From: Novibacillus thermophilus
Lineage (GTDB): Bacteria; Bacillota; Bacilli; Thermoactinomycetales; Novibacillaceae
Assembly (NCBI RefSeq): GCF_002005165.1
Contig: NZ_CP019699.1
Coordinates: 930,001 to 994,000 of the forward strand
DNA length: 64,000 bases
Reading direction: 5' to 3'
Position numbers and translations under genes: made by a program
Shown here: one piece after another, positions 54,665 through 63,983 of the stretch
Position numbering within the stretch: the first letter of the stretch is position 1
How the letters are laid out: every line of letters starts with the position of its first letter
Notes under the pieces: model-generated
Database searches by the model: none
Told to the model about the DNA's origin: nothing
What the model saw: the letters and a program-made list of their open reading frames with translations, nothing else

Positions 54665-54828
54665 ACTAAATAGTGTTTGTGCCTTTCAGTGTCGGACAGT
54701 TTCTCTTTGTACAGGTCCAACAGCCGCAAATAGTCCCGGTAGACGAGCTGTTCAAAAAACATGAGGCGCCGTTCCATTTCCTCTAAACGCTTTTGCATGC
54801 GGATCAAATCGCTTTTGACATAAGACAT
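54661..54828 (-). CDS. Small coiled-coil hypothetical protein, 55 residues
   Basis: A minus-strand open frame, beginning MSYVKSDLIRMQKRLEEMER and continuing RLMFFEQLVYRDYLRL, almost wholly helical with heptad pattern. The ATG at 54828 has AGGGGAG nine bases upstream. It converges on the peptide gene, sharing its terminator region. I do not recognise it; small helical proteins of this kind include Spo0E-type phosphatases, but no SQELD motif is present. Confidence 0.6.
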   Translation of the reverse strand: MSYVKSDLIRMQKRLEEMERRLMFFEQLVYRDYLRLLDLYKEKLSDTERHKHYLV

Positions 54829-54957
54829 CAAAGGTTTCTCCCCTTACATAGTAAAAAATGCCAGAGCTTAATTGCATTGTATGGCGTTGAGGGTCAATTT
54901 GCTTGTATTAACGGCCATTGATCAAAAAATGGTTCTCCGTGCAATTTAAAAAAAGAC

Positions 54958-54987
54958 TTGCCAGGCAGCGTCAACAGGGCTTATAAT
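54958..54987 (+). promoter_or_regulatory. SigA promoter of pheB-hom-thrCB-pheA
   Basis: TTGCCA (54958-54963), 18-base spacer and a consensus TATAAT (54982-54987), 44 bases before the pheB start. Confidence 0.75.
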
Positions 54988-55030
54988 GTCCACAGTGCAA
55001 AAACAACTGTCCCTTTCAGGAGGACGGAAA

Positions 55031-55480
55031 ATGCCGGATGAAACATTTTTTTTAGTGCGTTCAGACATTTTGCCCGAGACGATGATGAAAGTAGTAGAAG
55101 CGAAGGAACTGCTCGAGACGAGACAAGTGGAGACGGTCGGTGAAGCCGTGAAACGCGTTGGGTTGAGCCGGAGCGCTTTCTACAAGTACAAGGACGGTAT
55201 CCACCCTTTTAATGCCATGACGAAAGAAAAAATTGTAACAGTGTCCATGAATTTGGAACACCGGTCGGGGGTGTTGTCGAAAGTGCTCAGCTATGTGGCG
55301 CGCGTCGGCGGAAATGTGCTGACCATCAACCAGACGATTCCGTTGCAAGGACTAGCCAATGTGGCCATGTCAGTGGATACCGTGCAGATGGAACAGGGAA
55401 TGACGCAGTTTCTAGAAGGGTTGCAGGAAGTGGACGGTGTAAGAAAGGCATTTGTCGTCGGAAGAAGTGAAACGTTGTAA
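55031..55480 (+). CDS. pheB: ACT domain-containing protein PheB
   Basis: A 149-residue UPF0735 protein. An N-terminal HTH-like region (VGEAVKRVGLSRSAFYKYKDGIHPF) precedes an ACT domain (VTVSMNLEHRSGVLSKVLSYVA). ATG 55031 has AGGAGG upstream; the longer frame is not needed. In Bacillus it sits with obg and pheA; here hom-thrC-thrB stand between it and pheA. Probably regulates aromatic or threonine-branch amino-acid synthesis. Confidence 0.9.
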   Translation: MPDETFFLVRSDILPETMMKVVEAKELLETRQVETVGEAVKRVGLSRSAFYKYKDGIHPFNAMTKEKIVTVSMNLEHRSGVLSKVLSYVARVGGNVLTINQTIPLQGLANVAMSVDTVQMEQGMTQFLEGLQEVDGVRKAFVVGRSETL

Positions 55481-55499
55481 CGCGATAGGAGTGAGAGAG

Positions 55500-56798
55500 A
55501 TGGACAAACAAACTGTTAAAGTTGGCTTAATGGGCCTTGGGACAGTGGGAACGGGTGTCGTGCGCCTGATTGAAGGCCACCAGGAAGATTTGAGGAAACA
55601 GACTGGCTGCAACATTGTCATCGAGAAAATACTCGTTCAGGACAAGGGGAAAGAACGCAACGTGTCTGTACCCCCTGAAAAGCTGACGGACAATCCGCGC
55701 GACATACTGCACCACAAGGACATCGACGTTGTCATCGAAGTCATAGGGGGGATTGAAGCAGCGCGGACGTATGTGACAGAGGCGCTTTTAAACGAGAAAC
55801 ACGTGGTGACGGCCAATAAGGATTTAATGGCGCTGCACGGGGTTGAGCTGTTGCACGTGGCGGAAGAACAAGGTTGTGATTTGTTATACGAGGCGAGTGT
55901 CGCCGGCGGCATTCCCATCATTCGCACACTTGTGGAAGGGTTCGCCTCGGATCGGATTACGAAAGTCGTCGGGATTGTGAACGGAACGACGAATTACATT
56001 TTAAGCAAAATGAGTCAGGAAGGCGCTACGTTTGCAGCGGTATTGAAAGAAGCCCAGCAACTCGGATATGCTGAAGCAGATCCGACAGCCGACGTCGCAG
56101 GCCTGGATGCTGCGCGCAAAATGGCGATTTTGGGGACGCTCGCCTTCCGCATGAACGTGTCGCTGGAAGATGTGGACGTTGCAGGCATATCAAGTGTGAC
56201 ACCGGAGGATATCGAGTACGCCAAACAGCTCGGTTACGAAATGAAGCTCGTCGGGATTGCAGAAGACGATGACGGCACGATTGACATCAGTGTGCAGCCG
56301 ACGATGATCCCGCAAGAGCATCCGTTGGCTTCTGTGAACGGCGTCTTTAATGCCGTGTATGTATACGGGGAGGCCGTGGGAGAAACGATGTTTTACGGAC
56401 CGGGTGCGGGGGAACTGCCGACTGCGACTGCTGTCGTGTCTGACCTCGTCAACGTCGTCAAAAACATGCGGTTAGGAGTAAACGGTCGGGGAACGGTAGC
56501 CCCGTACCGCGAGAAACGGGTAAAAACGGCGGAACAGCGCTATGCCAAATATTTTTTGCGCCTCCATGTTGCGGATCGCGCCGGAGTGTTGGCTAAAATT
56601 ACACAGTTGTTTGCTGCCCATGACATCAGTTTGGAAAAAGTTCTGCAAGTGCCACACAACGGAGGACACGAAGCGGAGATCGTGATCGTGACACACAGTG
56701 CCAGTAAAGACGGATTTGAGCGCGTAGTAGAACAGATGCAGCAACTGGATGTCGTTCACGATGTTAAAAGCAGTTACAGAGTAGAAGGAAGTGATTAA
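55500..56798 (+). CDS. hom: Homoserine dehydrogenase
   Basis: A 432-residue NAD(P)-dependent enzyme that reduces aspartate semialdehyde to homoserine. The Rossmann motif [14 protein letters not shown], catalytic [10 protein letters not shown] and [24 protein letters not shown] are conserved, and a C-terminal ACT domain ends the protein ([21 protein letters not shown]). ATG 55500 has AGGAGTGAGAG upstream. First step of the threonine branch; followed by thrC. Confidence 0.97.
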   Translation: MDKQTVKVGLMGLGTVGTGVVRLIEGHQEDLRKQTGCNIVIEKILVQDKGKERNVSVPPEKLTDNPRDILHHKDIDVVIEVIGGIEAARTYVTEALLNEKHVVTANKDLMALHGVELLHVAEEQGCDLLYEASVAGGIPIIRTLVEGFASDRITKVVGIVNGTTNYILSKMSQEGATFAAVLKEAQQLGYAEADPTADVAGLDAARKMAILGTLAFRMNVSLEDVDVAGISSVTPEDIEYAKQLGYEMKLVGIAEDDDGTIDISVQPTMIPQEHPLASVNGVFNAVYVYGEAVGETMFYGPGAGELPTATAVVSDLVNVVKNMRLGVNGRGTVAPYREKRVKTAEQRYAKYFLRLHVADRAGVLAKITQLFAAHDISLEKVLQVPHNGGHEAEIVIVTHSASKDGFERVVEQMQQLDVVHDVKSSYRVEGSD

Positions 56799-56799
56799 T

Positions 56800-57870
56800 G
56801 TGTGGCAAGGTTTGCTGAGGCATTACCGCTCTTATTTACCGCTGACAGATGACACACCGCTCATCACATTGCTGGAGGGAAATACGCCGCTCATTTACGC
56901 GGAGCGCCTGTCCGACATGTTGGAGGCAGAAGTGTACTTTAAATTCGAAGGGTTGAATCCGACAGGTTCCTTTAAAGACCGTGGCATGGTCATGGCAGTA
57001 GCGAAGGCAATGGAAGAAGGCAGCCGTACGATTATGTGTGCGTCCACGGGGAACACGTCGGCTTCCGCTGCAGCTTATGCAGCCCGTGCAGGCCTCCGCT
57101 GTATCGTATTGATTCCGAACAAAAAGATTGCGGTCGGCAAACTGGCGCAGGCCGTCATTTACGGGGCAGAGGTGATTGCCATCGACGGAAATTTTGATCA
57201 AGCGCTGAAGTTTGTGCGCGAGATCACGTCATCTTATCCCATCACCCTTGTCAATTCGGTCAATCCCTATCGAATTGAGGGACAGAAGACAGCGGCGTTT
57301 GAGGTGTGTGACGCTTTAGGAGAAGCTCCGGACATTTTGGCGATTCCTGTCGGCAATGCGGGAAATATTGCGGCCTACTGGAAAGGGTTTAAAGAGTACC
57401 GGGAACGGGGAAAGACGGACACGTTGCCGAAAATGTGGGGGTTTGAAGCGGAGGGAGCAGCCGCTATTACCAAAGGACAGGTTATCGAACATCCGGAAAC
57501 GGTGGCGACTGCGATTCGCATCGGCAATCCAGCGAGCTGGGAGAAAGCAGCGGCGGCTGCGACGGAATCCGCGGGTTTCATCGGCATGGTGTCCGATGAG
57601 GACATATTGGAGGCGTACCGGTTCATGGCGGCTGAGGAAGGAGTATTCGCAGAACCGGCTTCTGCCGCATCGGTGGCTGGCGTGCTCAAGCAACACAGGG
57701 AAGGCAAATTGCAACCGGGAGATCGCGTCGTTTGCGTGATAACGGGAAACGGTCTGAAAGATCCAGATACGGCCATTGACGCCGTGAGTGTGACACCGAA
57801 GGTCGTTTCGGGGAATTTGTCTGAAGTGCTGCAAGCAATTGGTGTGGAAAGAGGGGACGTCGATGCGTGA
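56800..57870 (+). CDS. thrC: Threonine synthase
   Basis: A 356-residue PLP enzyme that converts phosphohomoserine to threonine. The PLP lysine is in [11 protein letters not shown], and [18 protein letters not shown] and [15 protein letters not shown] are diagnostic. GTG 56800 (reading MWQGLLRHY) fits the Bacillus start and has an RBS; GTG 56791 is too close to it. It overlaps the thrB start. Confidence 0.96.
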   Translation: MWQGLLRHYRSYLPLTDDTPLITLLEGNTPLIYAERLSDMLEAEVYFKFEGLNPTGSFKDRGMVMAVAKAMEEGSRTIMCASTGNTSASAAAYAARAGLRCIVLIPNKKIAVGKLAQAVIYGAEVIAIDGNFDQALKFVREITSSYPITLVNSVNPYRIEGQKTAAFEVCDALGEAPDILAIPVGNAGNIAAYWKGFKEYRERGKTDTLPKMWGFEAEGAAAITKGQVIEHPETVATAIRIGNPASWEKAAAAATESAGFIGMVSDEDILEAYRFMAAEEGVFAEPASAASVAGVLKQHREGKLQPGDRVVCVITGNGLKDPDTAIDAVSVTPKVVSGNLSEVLQAIGVERGDVDA

Positions 57871-58836
57871 ACGAGTTGAAGTCGTCGCGCCAGCCAGTAC
57901 GGCGAATTTAGGCCCCGGTTTTGATTCGATCGGGATGGCGTTGAACCTGTTTACGACTGTGCGCGTCGAACTGGCAGAAGAAACGCGTCTATTTTTCCAC
58001 AGTGACTCGCTGGCCGGTTTGCCGACTGGCGATGATAATTTACTGTTGCAAGTGATGCAAAAATGTTTCGCCGAGCAGGGAAAAGAGCTGCCGCCCCTCC
58101 ACGTGCACGTGTGGAGCGACATACCGTTGACGCGCGGACTGGGGAGTAGTGCCGCAGCGTTGGCTGCCGGCTTGGTGGCGTCGAATGCGCTTTTGGGCGA
58201 AGTGTACAGCTCGGAGGATTTAGTGCAGTTAGGGACTGCGTGGGAAGGTCACCCGGACAATATCGGCGCCAGCCTGTTAGGAGGGGTGGTCATTGGGTCG
58301 TGGGACGGTCAACACGCCTCAGTCGTGCGTGTAGAGTCCCCCCACTAGATGTTGTCGTGGCGGTGCCCCAGTTCGAACTGCCGACGAAACGCGCCCGCAG
58401 CGCTTTGCCGGAGAAGATCCCGTTTAAAGACGCCGTTCTCTCGAGCAGTAAAGCAAATGTGCTCACGGCCGCACTCATCACAGGACGCTGGGATTTACTC
58501 GACGCAGCGATGTGCGATTTACTGCACCAACCGTATCGCGCCCAGTTTATACCGGGGATGACTGACATTCTCAATACAGCGCGGGATCACGGCGCGTTAG
58601 GAATCGCTTTAAGTGGGGCCGGTCCGACCCTGTTGGCCTTTACGCGTGAAAAAACAAAACTGACGCGCTATTTGAAGGACGCTTTCACCCGTTACGGTGT
58701 TCCGGTGAGCATTCTCCACCTGAAACCGTGGGATACAGGGGCTGTGGTCCGATTGACAGAACCTCGACAAACGTGTACAGTGTTGAGAAAACGAGATAAC
58801 CGCCCGATCACAACATCTGAAGGAGCTTCTTCATGA
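57863..58836 (+). pseudogene. thrB: Homoserine kinase, interrupted by a one-base frameshift
   Basis: Two overlapping frames make one GHMP kinase of about 324 residues that phosphorylates homoserine. The first (57863-58348) has PASTANLGPGFDSIGMAL and the ATP loop PLTRGLGSSAAALAAGL and ends VVRVESPH. The second resumes with PLDVVVAVPQFELPTKRAR and carries GIALSGAGPTLLAF. Adding one C to the C6 run at 58338-58343 joins them as ESPPLDVVVAVP. All motifs survive, so a homopolymer error is the simplest reading; a real lesion would make the strain need threonine. Start ATG overlaps thrC; the end overlaps pheA (ATGA). Confidence 0.88.
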
Positions 58837-59711
58837 AACGAAAGGCAGCTTATTTAGGACCGAAAGGCACGTTTACGCAAGAGGCTGCACAATATTTGTT
58901 ACCTGCCAGCCAATATGAGTTTATTCCGTTTAAGACCATTCCGGATTGCATCAATGCCGTCGACAATAAATCCGTCGATCTCGGCGTCGTGCCGGTTGAA
59001 AACACGATAGAAGGGTCCGTGAACCTCACCCTCGACTGGCTCGTGCACCAAGTGGACATCCCGATAACAGGAGAACTTGTATACCCGATCTCGCAACACT
59101 TGCTCGTACATCAGTCGCAACGGGATCTTCCGCTTAAAGCGTTCGAAAAAATTTTGTCACACCCCCAAGCGGTCGCCCAGTGTCAGTTGTTTTTGCGCGA
59201 AAACTTGCCGCAAGCAGAGATTGAGTATGCCAACAGTACGGCTGAAGCAGCTCAGGTGATCAGTGAGCATCCGACAAAACCGTGGATTGCCATCGGAAAC
59301 AAGTTGGCAAAAGATATTTATGAATTGAGTTTGCGCGCCGAATCAATTGAAGACAACGGAAACAACTTTACGCGTTTTATTGTCATCGGGCAAGAGTTGA
59401 AAAATGGAAGCCGAGATGTCCCCTATAAAACGAGTGTGCTCGTCACACTCCCGGAAGATTTTCCCGGAGCCCTTCATCAGGTGTTAGCCGTGTTCGCCTG
59501 GAGGAAAATTAACTTGACGCGCATCGAATCGCGTCCAACGAAAAAAGGACTAGGGAGCTATCACTTCTTCATCGATATTGCCATGGACGCCGAGAACGTT
59601 TTAATGCAAGGGGCTTTAGCAGAAATAGAGGCGCTGGGCTGTGGCATTCGTCTACTCGGATCTTATCCGTGTTTTGCCTACACCCAAAAGGCAAACTCTG
59701 TCACCCGTTGA
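58833..59711 (+). CDS. pheA: Prephenate dehydratase
   Basis: A 292-residue enzyme that converts prephenate to phenylpyruvate. AYLGPKGTFTQEAA starts the catalytic domain, GNNFTRFIVIG holds the conserved Thr-Arg-Phe, and the C-terminal ACT domain has the ESRP motif (RIESRPTKKGLGSYHFF) for phenylalanine feedback. The ATG overlaps thrB's stop. Confidence 0.97.
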   Translation: MKRKAAYLGPKGTFTQEAAQYLLPASQYEFIPFKTIPDCINAVDNKSVDLGVVPVENTIEGSVNLTLDWLVHQVDIPITGELVYPISQHLLVHQSQRDLPLKAFEKILSHPQAVAQCQLFLRENLPQAEIEYANSTAEAAQVISEHPTKPWIAIGNKLAKDIYELSLRAESIEDNGNNFTRFIVIGQELKNGSRDVPYKTSVLVTLPEDFPGALHQVLAVFAWRKINLTRIESRPTKKGLGSYHFFIDIAMDAENVLMQGALAEIEALGCGIRLLGSYPCFAYTQKANSVTR

Positions 59712-59736
59712 CAATCGGGATATGCACTCGTATAAT
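59708..59736 (+). promoter_or_regulatory. Consensus SigA promoter of ilvE
   Basis: TTGACA (59708-59713), exactly 17 bases, and TATAAT (59731-59736). The -35 box overlaps the pheA stop codon. Transcription would start near 59744, just before the riboswitch. Confidence 0.88.
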
Positions 59737-59773
59737 TAACATTAAATTGATTGTATACGGATTAGGTAAACTG

Positions 59774-59920
59774 TCAGGAGGGTGCCTAGGGTTCCGTTTT
59801 GGTTAAACAAAAGTCTGGTCCGAGCGGCACCGACATCGGATTCCGATGTACACCGTGAGGATAAAAACCTCCAGCGGCAGGTTCTGACGCCAGAATCTGA
59901 GTCGGAGGGATTTTTTTTAT
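59774..59920 (+). ncRNA. ykkC-class riboswitch, probably the ppGpp-sensing subtype (2a)
   Basis: The ykkC-core elements are visible: CTAGGGTTCCG near 59786-59796, CTGGTCCGAGCGGCACCG near 59815-59832 and GAGGATAAAAACC (59857-59869). They are followed by a terminator (CCTCC 59868 to GGAGG 59908, then T8 at 59911). ykkC variants sense guanidine (type 1), ppGpp (2a), PRPP (2b) or nucleoside diphosphates. The gene controlled is ilvE, and ppGpp riboswitches typically precede branched-chain amino-acid genes. Subtype is inferred from context; the aptamer was not folded. Confidence 0.82.
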
Positions 59921-59968
59921 TGTACTATTTGACAGAACATTACGACGGATTAATCGGAGGTGCTAAAT

Positions 59969-60871
59969 GTGGAAGAGCGGTGGGTTTACATGGACGGGGA
60001 GTTTGTTAAAAAGGAAGAGGCACGTATCTCGGTATTTGATCACGGATTTTTGTATGGAGACGGAATCTTCGAAGGCATTCGCGTATACAACGGCAATATC
60101 TTTCGCTTAAGAGAGCACTTGGTGCGGTTATACGAATCGGCGAAGTCTATCTTGCTCGAAATCCCCCACACACTGGAAGAGATGGAAAAGCTCGTCGTCG
60201 AGGCCGTGCGCAAAAATAAACTGCGCGACGCCTACATTCGACTAGTCGTGTCCCGCGGGGTCGGCGACTTAGGACTGGACCCGACGAAATGCCATAAACC
60301 GAGTGTCGTGATCATCGTGGATCAAGTCACACTGTATGCGAAAGAGCTGTATGAAAACGGTCTGGAAATTGTAACCGTCCCGACACGGAGAAACGTCCCC
60401 GACGCATTGAATCCTAAAATTAAATCACTCAACTACTTAAATAATGTGTTGGTCAAAATAGAAGCGAACCGCGCCGGGGTAGGGGAAGCGTTAATGGTGA
60501 ACGCTGACGGCTATGTGGCGGAATGTTCAGGGGACAACATTTTTACAGTCAAGCGAGGCGTCGTCTACACACCTCCCACCTACTTAGGGGCTTTGGAAGG
60601 TATTACGCGCCAGGCGATCATCGATATTTGTGACCGAGTCGGCTATACGGTGAAAGAAGAGCCGTTTACTCGCCATGACGTGTACGTTTCGGACGAAGTG
60701 TTTTTAACGGGGACGGCTGCCGAGGTGATCGCAGTGGTGAACGTGGATGGCCGAACAATTGGCAGTGGAAAACCGGGTCCAGTCACGCAGCACCTCTTGT
60801 CCGAATTTCGGAAATTAGTCGAGGTCGAAGGCGTGAAGGCGTTCGAGTCGATGACCCGGTCGGTGGGTTAG
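59969..60871 (+). CDS. ilvE: Branched-chain amino-acid aminotransferase
   Basis: A 300-residue fold-type IV PLP enzyme that transaminates the keto acids of leucine, isoleucine and valine. The PLP lysine is K152 in NPKIKSLNYLNNVL; VAECSGDNIF and FLTGTAAEVIAV are typical. GTG 59969 has CGGAGG upstream; GTG 59960 overlaps the RBS. It stands alone behind the riboswitch and ends before a terminator. Confidence 0.96.
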   Translation: MEERWVYMDGEFVKKEEARISVFDHGFLYGDGIFEGIRVYNGNIFRLREHLVRLYESAKSILLEIPHTLEEMEKLVVEAVRKNKLRDAYIRLVVSRGVGDLGLDPTKCHKPSVVIIVDQVTLYAKELYENGLEIVTVPTRRNVPDALNPKIKSLNYLNNVLVKIEANRAGVGEALMVNADGYVAECSGDNIFTVKRGVVYTPPTYLGALEGITRQAIIDICDRVGYTVKEEPFTRHDVYVSDEVFLTGTAAEVIAVVNVDGRTIGSGKPGPVTQHLLSEFRKLVEVEGVKAFESMTRSVG

Positions 60872-60899
60872 TCGTCCCTTTTTTCTACAACCGCAACGC

Positions 60900-60925
60900 A
60901 CTCGGGAGACTCCCGAGTTTTTTTG
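60900..60925 (+). terminator. Rho-independent terminator after ilvE
   Basis: Perfect ACTCGGGA/TCCCGAGT hairpin (60900-60918) with a 3-base loop and T7. Confidence 0.9.
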
Positions 60926-60984
60926 TGAGCAAATCGCCTAATCCCTGCATAGAATGGTAGTGACACTGTGTAGGGAGTGATGAG

Positions 60985-61545
60985 ATGAGAATTCACATCG
61001 TTCGTCCCGGGGATACGTTGTGGAAACTGTCCCAGAGATATAACGTACCTTTGCAGAAGTTGTTAGACGCCAATCCGCAAATCCAGGATCCGAACCAATT
61101 GAAGGTGGGAGAAAAAGTCCGCATCCCGACCGGCGGGATTCCGGTGAAACCTCCGTCGAAACCAGAGAAGCCCATGCCGCCGGGTAGGCCAGACAGGGGG
61201 GAATATCCGAGCTCTGAAAGGGGATGGGAAAGCGGAGGACATCGAGAGAGGTGGCCGACCATGCCGAGTACGCCCGGGACTCCTTACGGCGGAATGTACG
61301 GATGCTGGCCTTACGCCCCTTGGATGGGACCTCCTGGAATCCCCCACTATGCACCGGGGGCGTGTTTTCCGGAACCGTATTCCTGGATGGGATGCCAACA
61401 GCCCATGACGACCTATCCGATGCACGGGCCGTATTCGGCTCCCGGTGTAGGGATGTACGATCCGAGATATGATCAGCCGCCGTACGGAGCATCGCCGTAC
61501 GTACAGGACGGCGTTGATTCCGATGAAAGCAGCAGTTCCGTCTGA
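60985..61545 (+). CDS. safA: SafA-like LysM spore coat protein
   Basis: A 186-residue protein. A LysM domain occupies residues 2-47 (IHIVRPGDTLWKLSQRYNVP), then a Pro-rich linker and a Pro/Gly/Tyr/Met-rich C-terminal half (YGGMYGCWPYAPWMGPPG) without recognisable domains. SafA organises the inner coat and binds SpoVID. Position (after the pheA region, before ruvC) matches Bacillus safA. ATG start with TAGGGAG upstream. Confidence 0.88.
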   Translation: MRIHIVRPGDTLWKLSQRYNVPLQKLLDANPQIQDPNQLKVGEKVRIPTGGIPVKPPSKPEKPMPPGRPDRGEYPSSERGWESGGHRERWPTMPSTPGTPYGGMYGCWPYAPWMGPPGIPHYAPGACFPEPYSWMGCQQPMTTYPMHGPYSAPGVGMYDPRYDQPPYGASPYVQDGVDSDESSSSV

Positions 61546-61572
61546 TACACCCCTGGTCGTCATTTCGCTTTT

Positions 61573-61601
61573 AAGTTCCCTGTCTGAGGCAGGGACTTTT
61601 T
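61573..61601 (+). terminator. Weak terminator after safA
   Basis: TTCCCTG and CAGGGA (61576-61595) with a 7-base loop followed by T5. Confidence 0.6.
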
Positions 61602-61672
61602 GTGCTTTGCACATTTTTGCGCTTTGCCCCATACCTATGTTACCAAACGTAATACGATTGGGCGGGGACACG

Positions 61673-62602
61673 ATGCGCGTCGATTTAAAGGCTATAGAAC
61701 CATTTTTAAATGAGCCTGTCGTCCAGACAGGACTGAAAAACGGTTTTTTACTCTTGAAGACACCGAGTGCCAGGTGGCTGGCCAAGCCCGTTGACCATAC
61801 TGCAAAAATGTTTTGGTGGCAGCGGGCCGATCGGCTTATCCGGAAAAAGGGATTTCGGTCCATGCCGGATTTCTTTGTTTGGCAGGACAGATGGTTGGTG
61901 ATGCGTTACATTCCCGGGAGAACGGCACGATACAGAAATGTGTGGGATCTGCGTCAAAGCGCCGTGTTGTTGGCGCGCTTTCACCGGAAGGCAATAGCAG
62001 TGGAGACGCCTCCCGACTTTGATGTCAGGCGTACACTCGCTGACCGCCTCGTCAACCGGTTTGAACAGTATGAGAAAGTGTGTCGCCAGCTGTCAGCTTT
62101 TCCCCAGTTTGCATTTGCTAGCGAAGATTTTCGTCGACACGGAGAACGGGCGTTAAACCGAATTGACAGGACAGCGCTCAGAAGAGTCGTCTCTTCTGGC
62201 GTAGAGGAGGGGACGGTGGCCCATCGTGATCTGGCCAGCCACAACATATTAATTGGGGTAACAGGAAAACCGTGGTTGATTGATTTTGAGACTGCTGATC
62301 TCGATGCCCAACTGGGCGATTTGTGGCAACTGGCGAGCCGAGCCCTTGTGGAATGGCATTGGAATCCACACGTATTCGCCTTCATTTTGCGCACATACGA
62401 AGCGATTCGCCCCCTTTCGACAGATGAGAAGCGGCTACTGTCACAGTTGTTCTTGTTTCCGAACGATTTCTACCGGGAAGCATTAGGGTTAATTAAGCAC
62501 AGGCAGGGGTTTGACGAGCAGAAAGTCATCCCGTACTTACAGATGCTGGTCCGCGACGAAAGAAAGTGGAACGCGTTCCTGTCGTGGCTCGGAGTTGCCT
62601 AG
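61673..62602 (+). CDS. CotS/YutH-family spore coat kinase-like protein
   Basis: A 309-residue aminoglycoside-phosphotransferase-fold protein. The catalytic loop AHRDLASHNILI (HxDxxxxN) and Mg motif LIDFETAD are intact, in contrast to the YsxE-like copy at 20929. ATG 61673 has GGCGGGG upstream; the frame is open further up without a good start. In Bacillus the corresponding family includes CotS, CotI and YutH of the spore coat; CotI-type members phosphorylate other coat proteins. Confidence 0.82.
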   Translation: MRVDLKAIEPFLNEPVVQTGLKNGFLLLKTPSARWLAKPVDHTAKMFWWQRADRLIRKKGFRSMPDFFVWQDRWLVMRYIPGRTARYRNVWDLRQSAVLLARFHRKAIAVETPPDFDVRRTLADRLVNRFEQYEKVCRQLSAFPQFAFASEDFRRHGERALNRIDRTALRRVVSSGVEEGTVAHRDLASHNILIGVTGKPWLIDFETADLDAQLGDLWQLASRALVEWHWNPHVFAFILRTYEAIRPLSTDEKRLLSQLFLFPNDFYREALGLIKHRQGFDEQKVIPYLQMLVRDERKWNAFLSWLGVA

Positions 62603-62697
62603 TACTGACGCAACCGGTTATGATAAGATGGTAAAGAAATGGCCGAAAGAGACAGAGACCTTCGCCATTCAACACGCGATTTGAGGAGGAACTCGTC

Positions 62698-63447
62698 ATG
62701 GCCGGACATTCTAAGTGGAAAAACATCCAACACCGTAAAAATCGGCAGGACGTCGCACGGGGTAAAATATTTACGAAACTGTCGCGGGAAATTTACGTCG
62801 CCGCCCGTCAGGGCGGAGGTGATCCCGATACGAACCAGCGGTTGAGATTGGCCATCCAAAAGGCAAAGTCGGCCAACATGCCGAATGACAATATTGAACG
62901 CACACTTAAAAAAGCACTGGGCGAGACGGAAGGTGACCATTACGAGGAAATCACTTACGAAGGTTACGGTCCTGCCGGGGTCGCCGTATTGGTAGAAGTA
63001 CTCACGGACAACCGAAACCGGGCGGCGGCAGACATACGCCACATCTTTTCTAAGCAGGGAGGCAATTTAGGGGAAGCTGGCTGTGTCGCTTGGATGTTTG
63101 AGCGCAAGGGCGTGCTCACAGTTGACCGAGAAAAGACCGATTTGGACGAAGACAGTGTGATGATGAGCGCCTTAGATGCAGGCGCAGAAGATTTTGAATC
63201 CTCCAGTGACTCTTTTGACATTACGACGTCAGTGGAAGACTTTGAAACTGTCAAGGAAGCGTTGGAGAACGAGGGGGTGTCGTTCACTGCGGCCGACATT
63301 ACGATGGTGCCGCAAAACACGGTCCCGTTGGCCGGGGAGGACGCCAAGCGCATGCTCAAGTTAATGGAAGCCTTAGAAGACAACGACGATGTGCAAAATG
63401 TGTACGCCAACTTCGATATCGACGATTCGCAGTTGGAAAACTATTAA
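62698..63447 (+). CDS. yebC: YebC/PmpR-family protein
   Basis: A 249-residue protein, MAGHSKWKNIQHRKNRQD at its N-terminus and the family motif GGDPDTNQRLRLAIQKAK. YebC-family members act as transcriptional regulators or in translation of proline-rich stretches. ATG with GAGGAGGAAC upstream. Next to ruvC in many bacteria. Confidence 0.97.
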   Translation: MAGHSKWKNIQHRKNRQDVARGKIFTKLSREIYVAARQGGGDPDTNQRLRLAIQKAKSANMPNDNIERTLKKALGETEGDHYEEITYEGYGPAGVAVLVEVLTDNRNRAAADIRHIFSKQGGNLGEAGCVAWMFERKGVLTVDREKTDLDEDSVMMSALDAGAEDFESSSDSFDITTSVEDFETVKEALENEGVSFTAADITMVPQNTVPLAGEDAKRMLKLMEALEDNDDVQNVYANFDIDDSQLENY

Positions 63448-63461
63448 GGAGAGAGTGGCCT

Positions 63462-63983
63462 TTGCGCATTATGGGAATCGATCCGGGGATTGCCATTGTC
63501 GGCTTTGGCATCGTGGATCACGAGGGGAGCCGGTTAAAAGCGGTACATTACGGCAGTATACAGACTAAAGCAGAACTGTCGACACCGCAACGGTTAAAGC
63601 ACATATACGACCAGTGTACGGAATTGATACACACGTACAAACCGACCGTTGTCGCAGTGGAAAAACTGTTTTTCAACCGGAACGTGACAACGGCTTTTAC
63701 TGTTGGACAAGCCCGAGGCGTCATCGTGCTCGCGGCGGCGGAGGCCGGTGTGGAGATGACCGAGTACACACCGCTCCAAGTAAAACAAGCGGTTGTCGGT
63801 TACGGCCAAGCGGAAAAACACCAGATCCAGCAAATGGTCAAAATGCTACTCGCACTTCCGGAAACTCCAAAACCTGACGATGTCGCCGATGCCCTCGGCG
63901 TCGCCATTTGCGAGGCCCATTCGTCAAAATTGGCGCGGCAGGTGCATTCCGCCGACGGGCGAAACGGGGGGCGAGTCACGTGA
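63462..63983 (+). CDS. ruvC: Crossover junction endodeoxyribonuclease RuvC
   Basis: A 173-residue Holliday-junction resolvase. Catalytic acidic residues are D7 (MGIDPG), the Glu in VAVEKLFF, and the aspartates of PDDVADALG. TTG start with AAGGAGAGAG upstream. The stop overlaps the ruvA GTG. Bacillus subtilis lacks ruvC, so its presence fits a different Bacillales lineage. Confidence 0.97.
   Translation: MRIMGIDPGIAIVGFGIVDHEGSRLKAVHYGSIQTKAELSTPQRLKHIYDQCTELIHTYKPTVVAVEKLFFNRNVTTAFTVGQARGVIVLAAAEAGVEMTEYTPLQVKQAVVGYGQAEKHQIQQMVKMLLALPETPKPDDVADALGVAICEAHSSKLARQVHSADGRNGGRVT

Noticed and set aside
61063-61863. 266-codon minus-strand frame across safA and the CotS-like gene
   Set aside because: Spans two supported plus-strand genes and their gap; composition is Arg/Ser-rich shadow coding.
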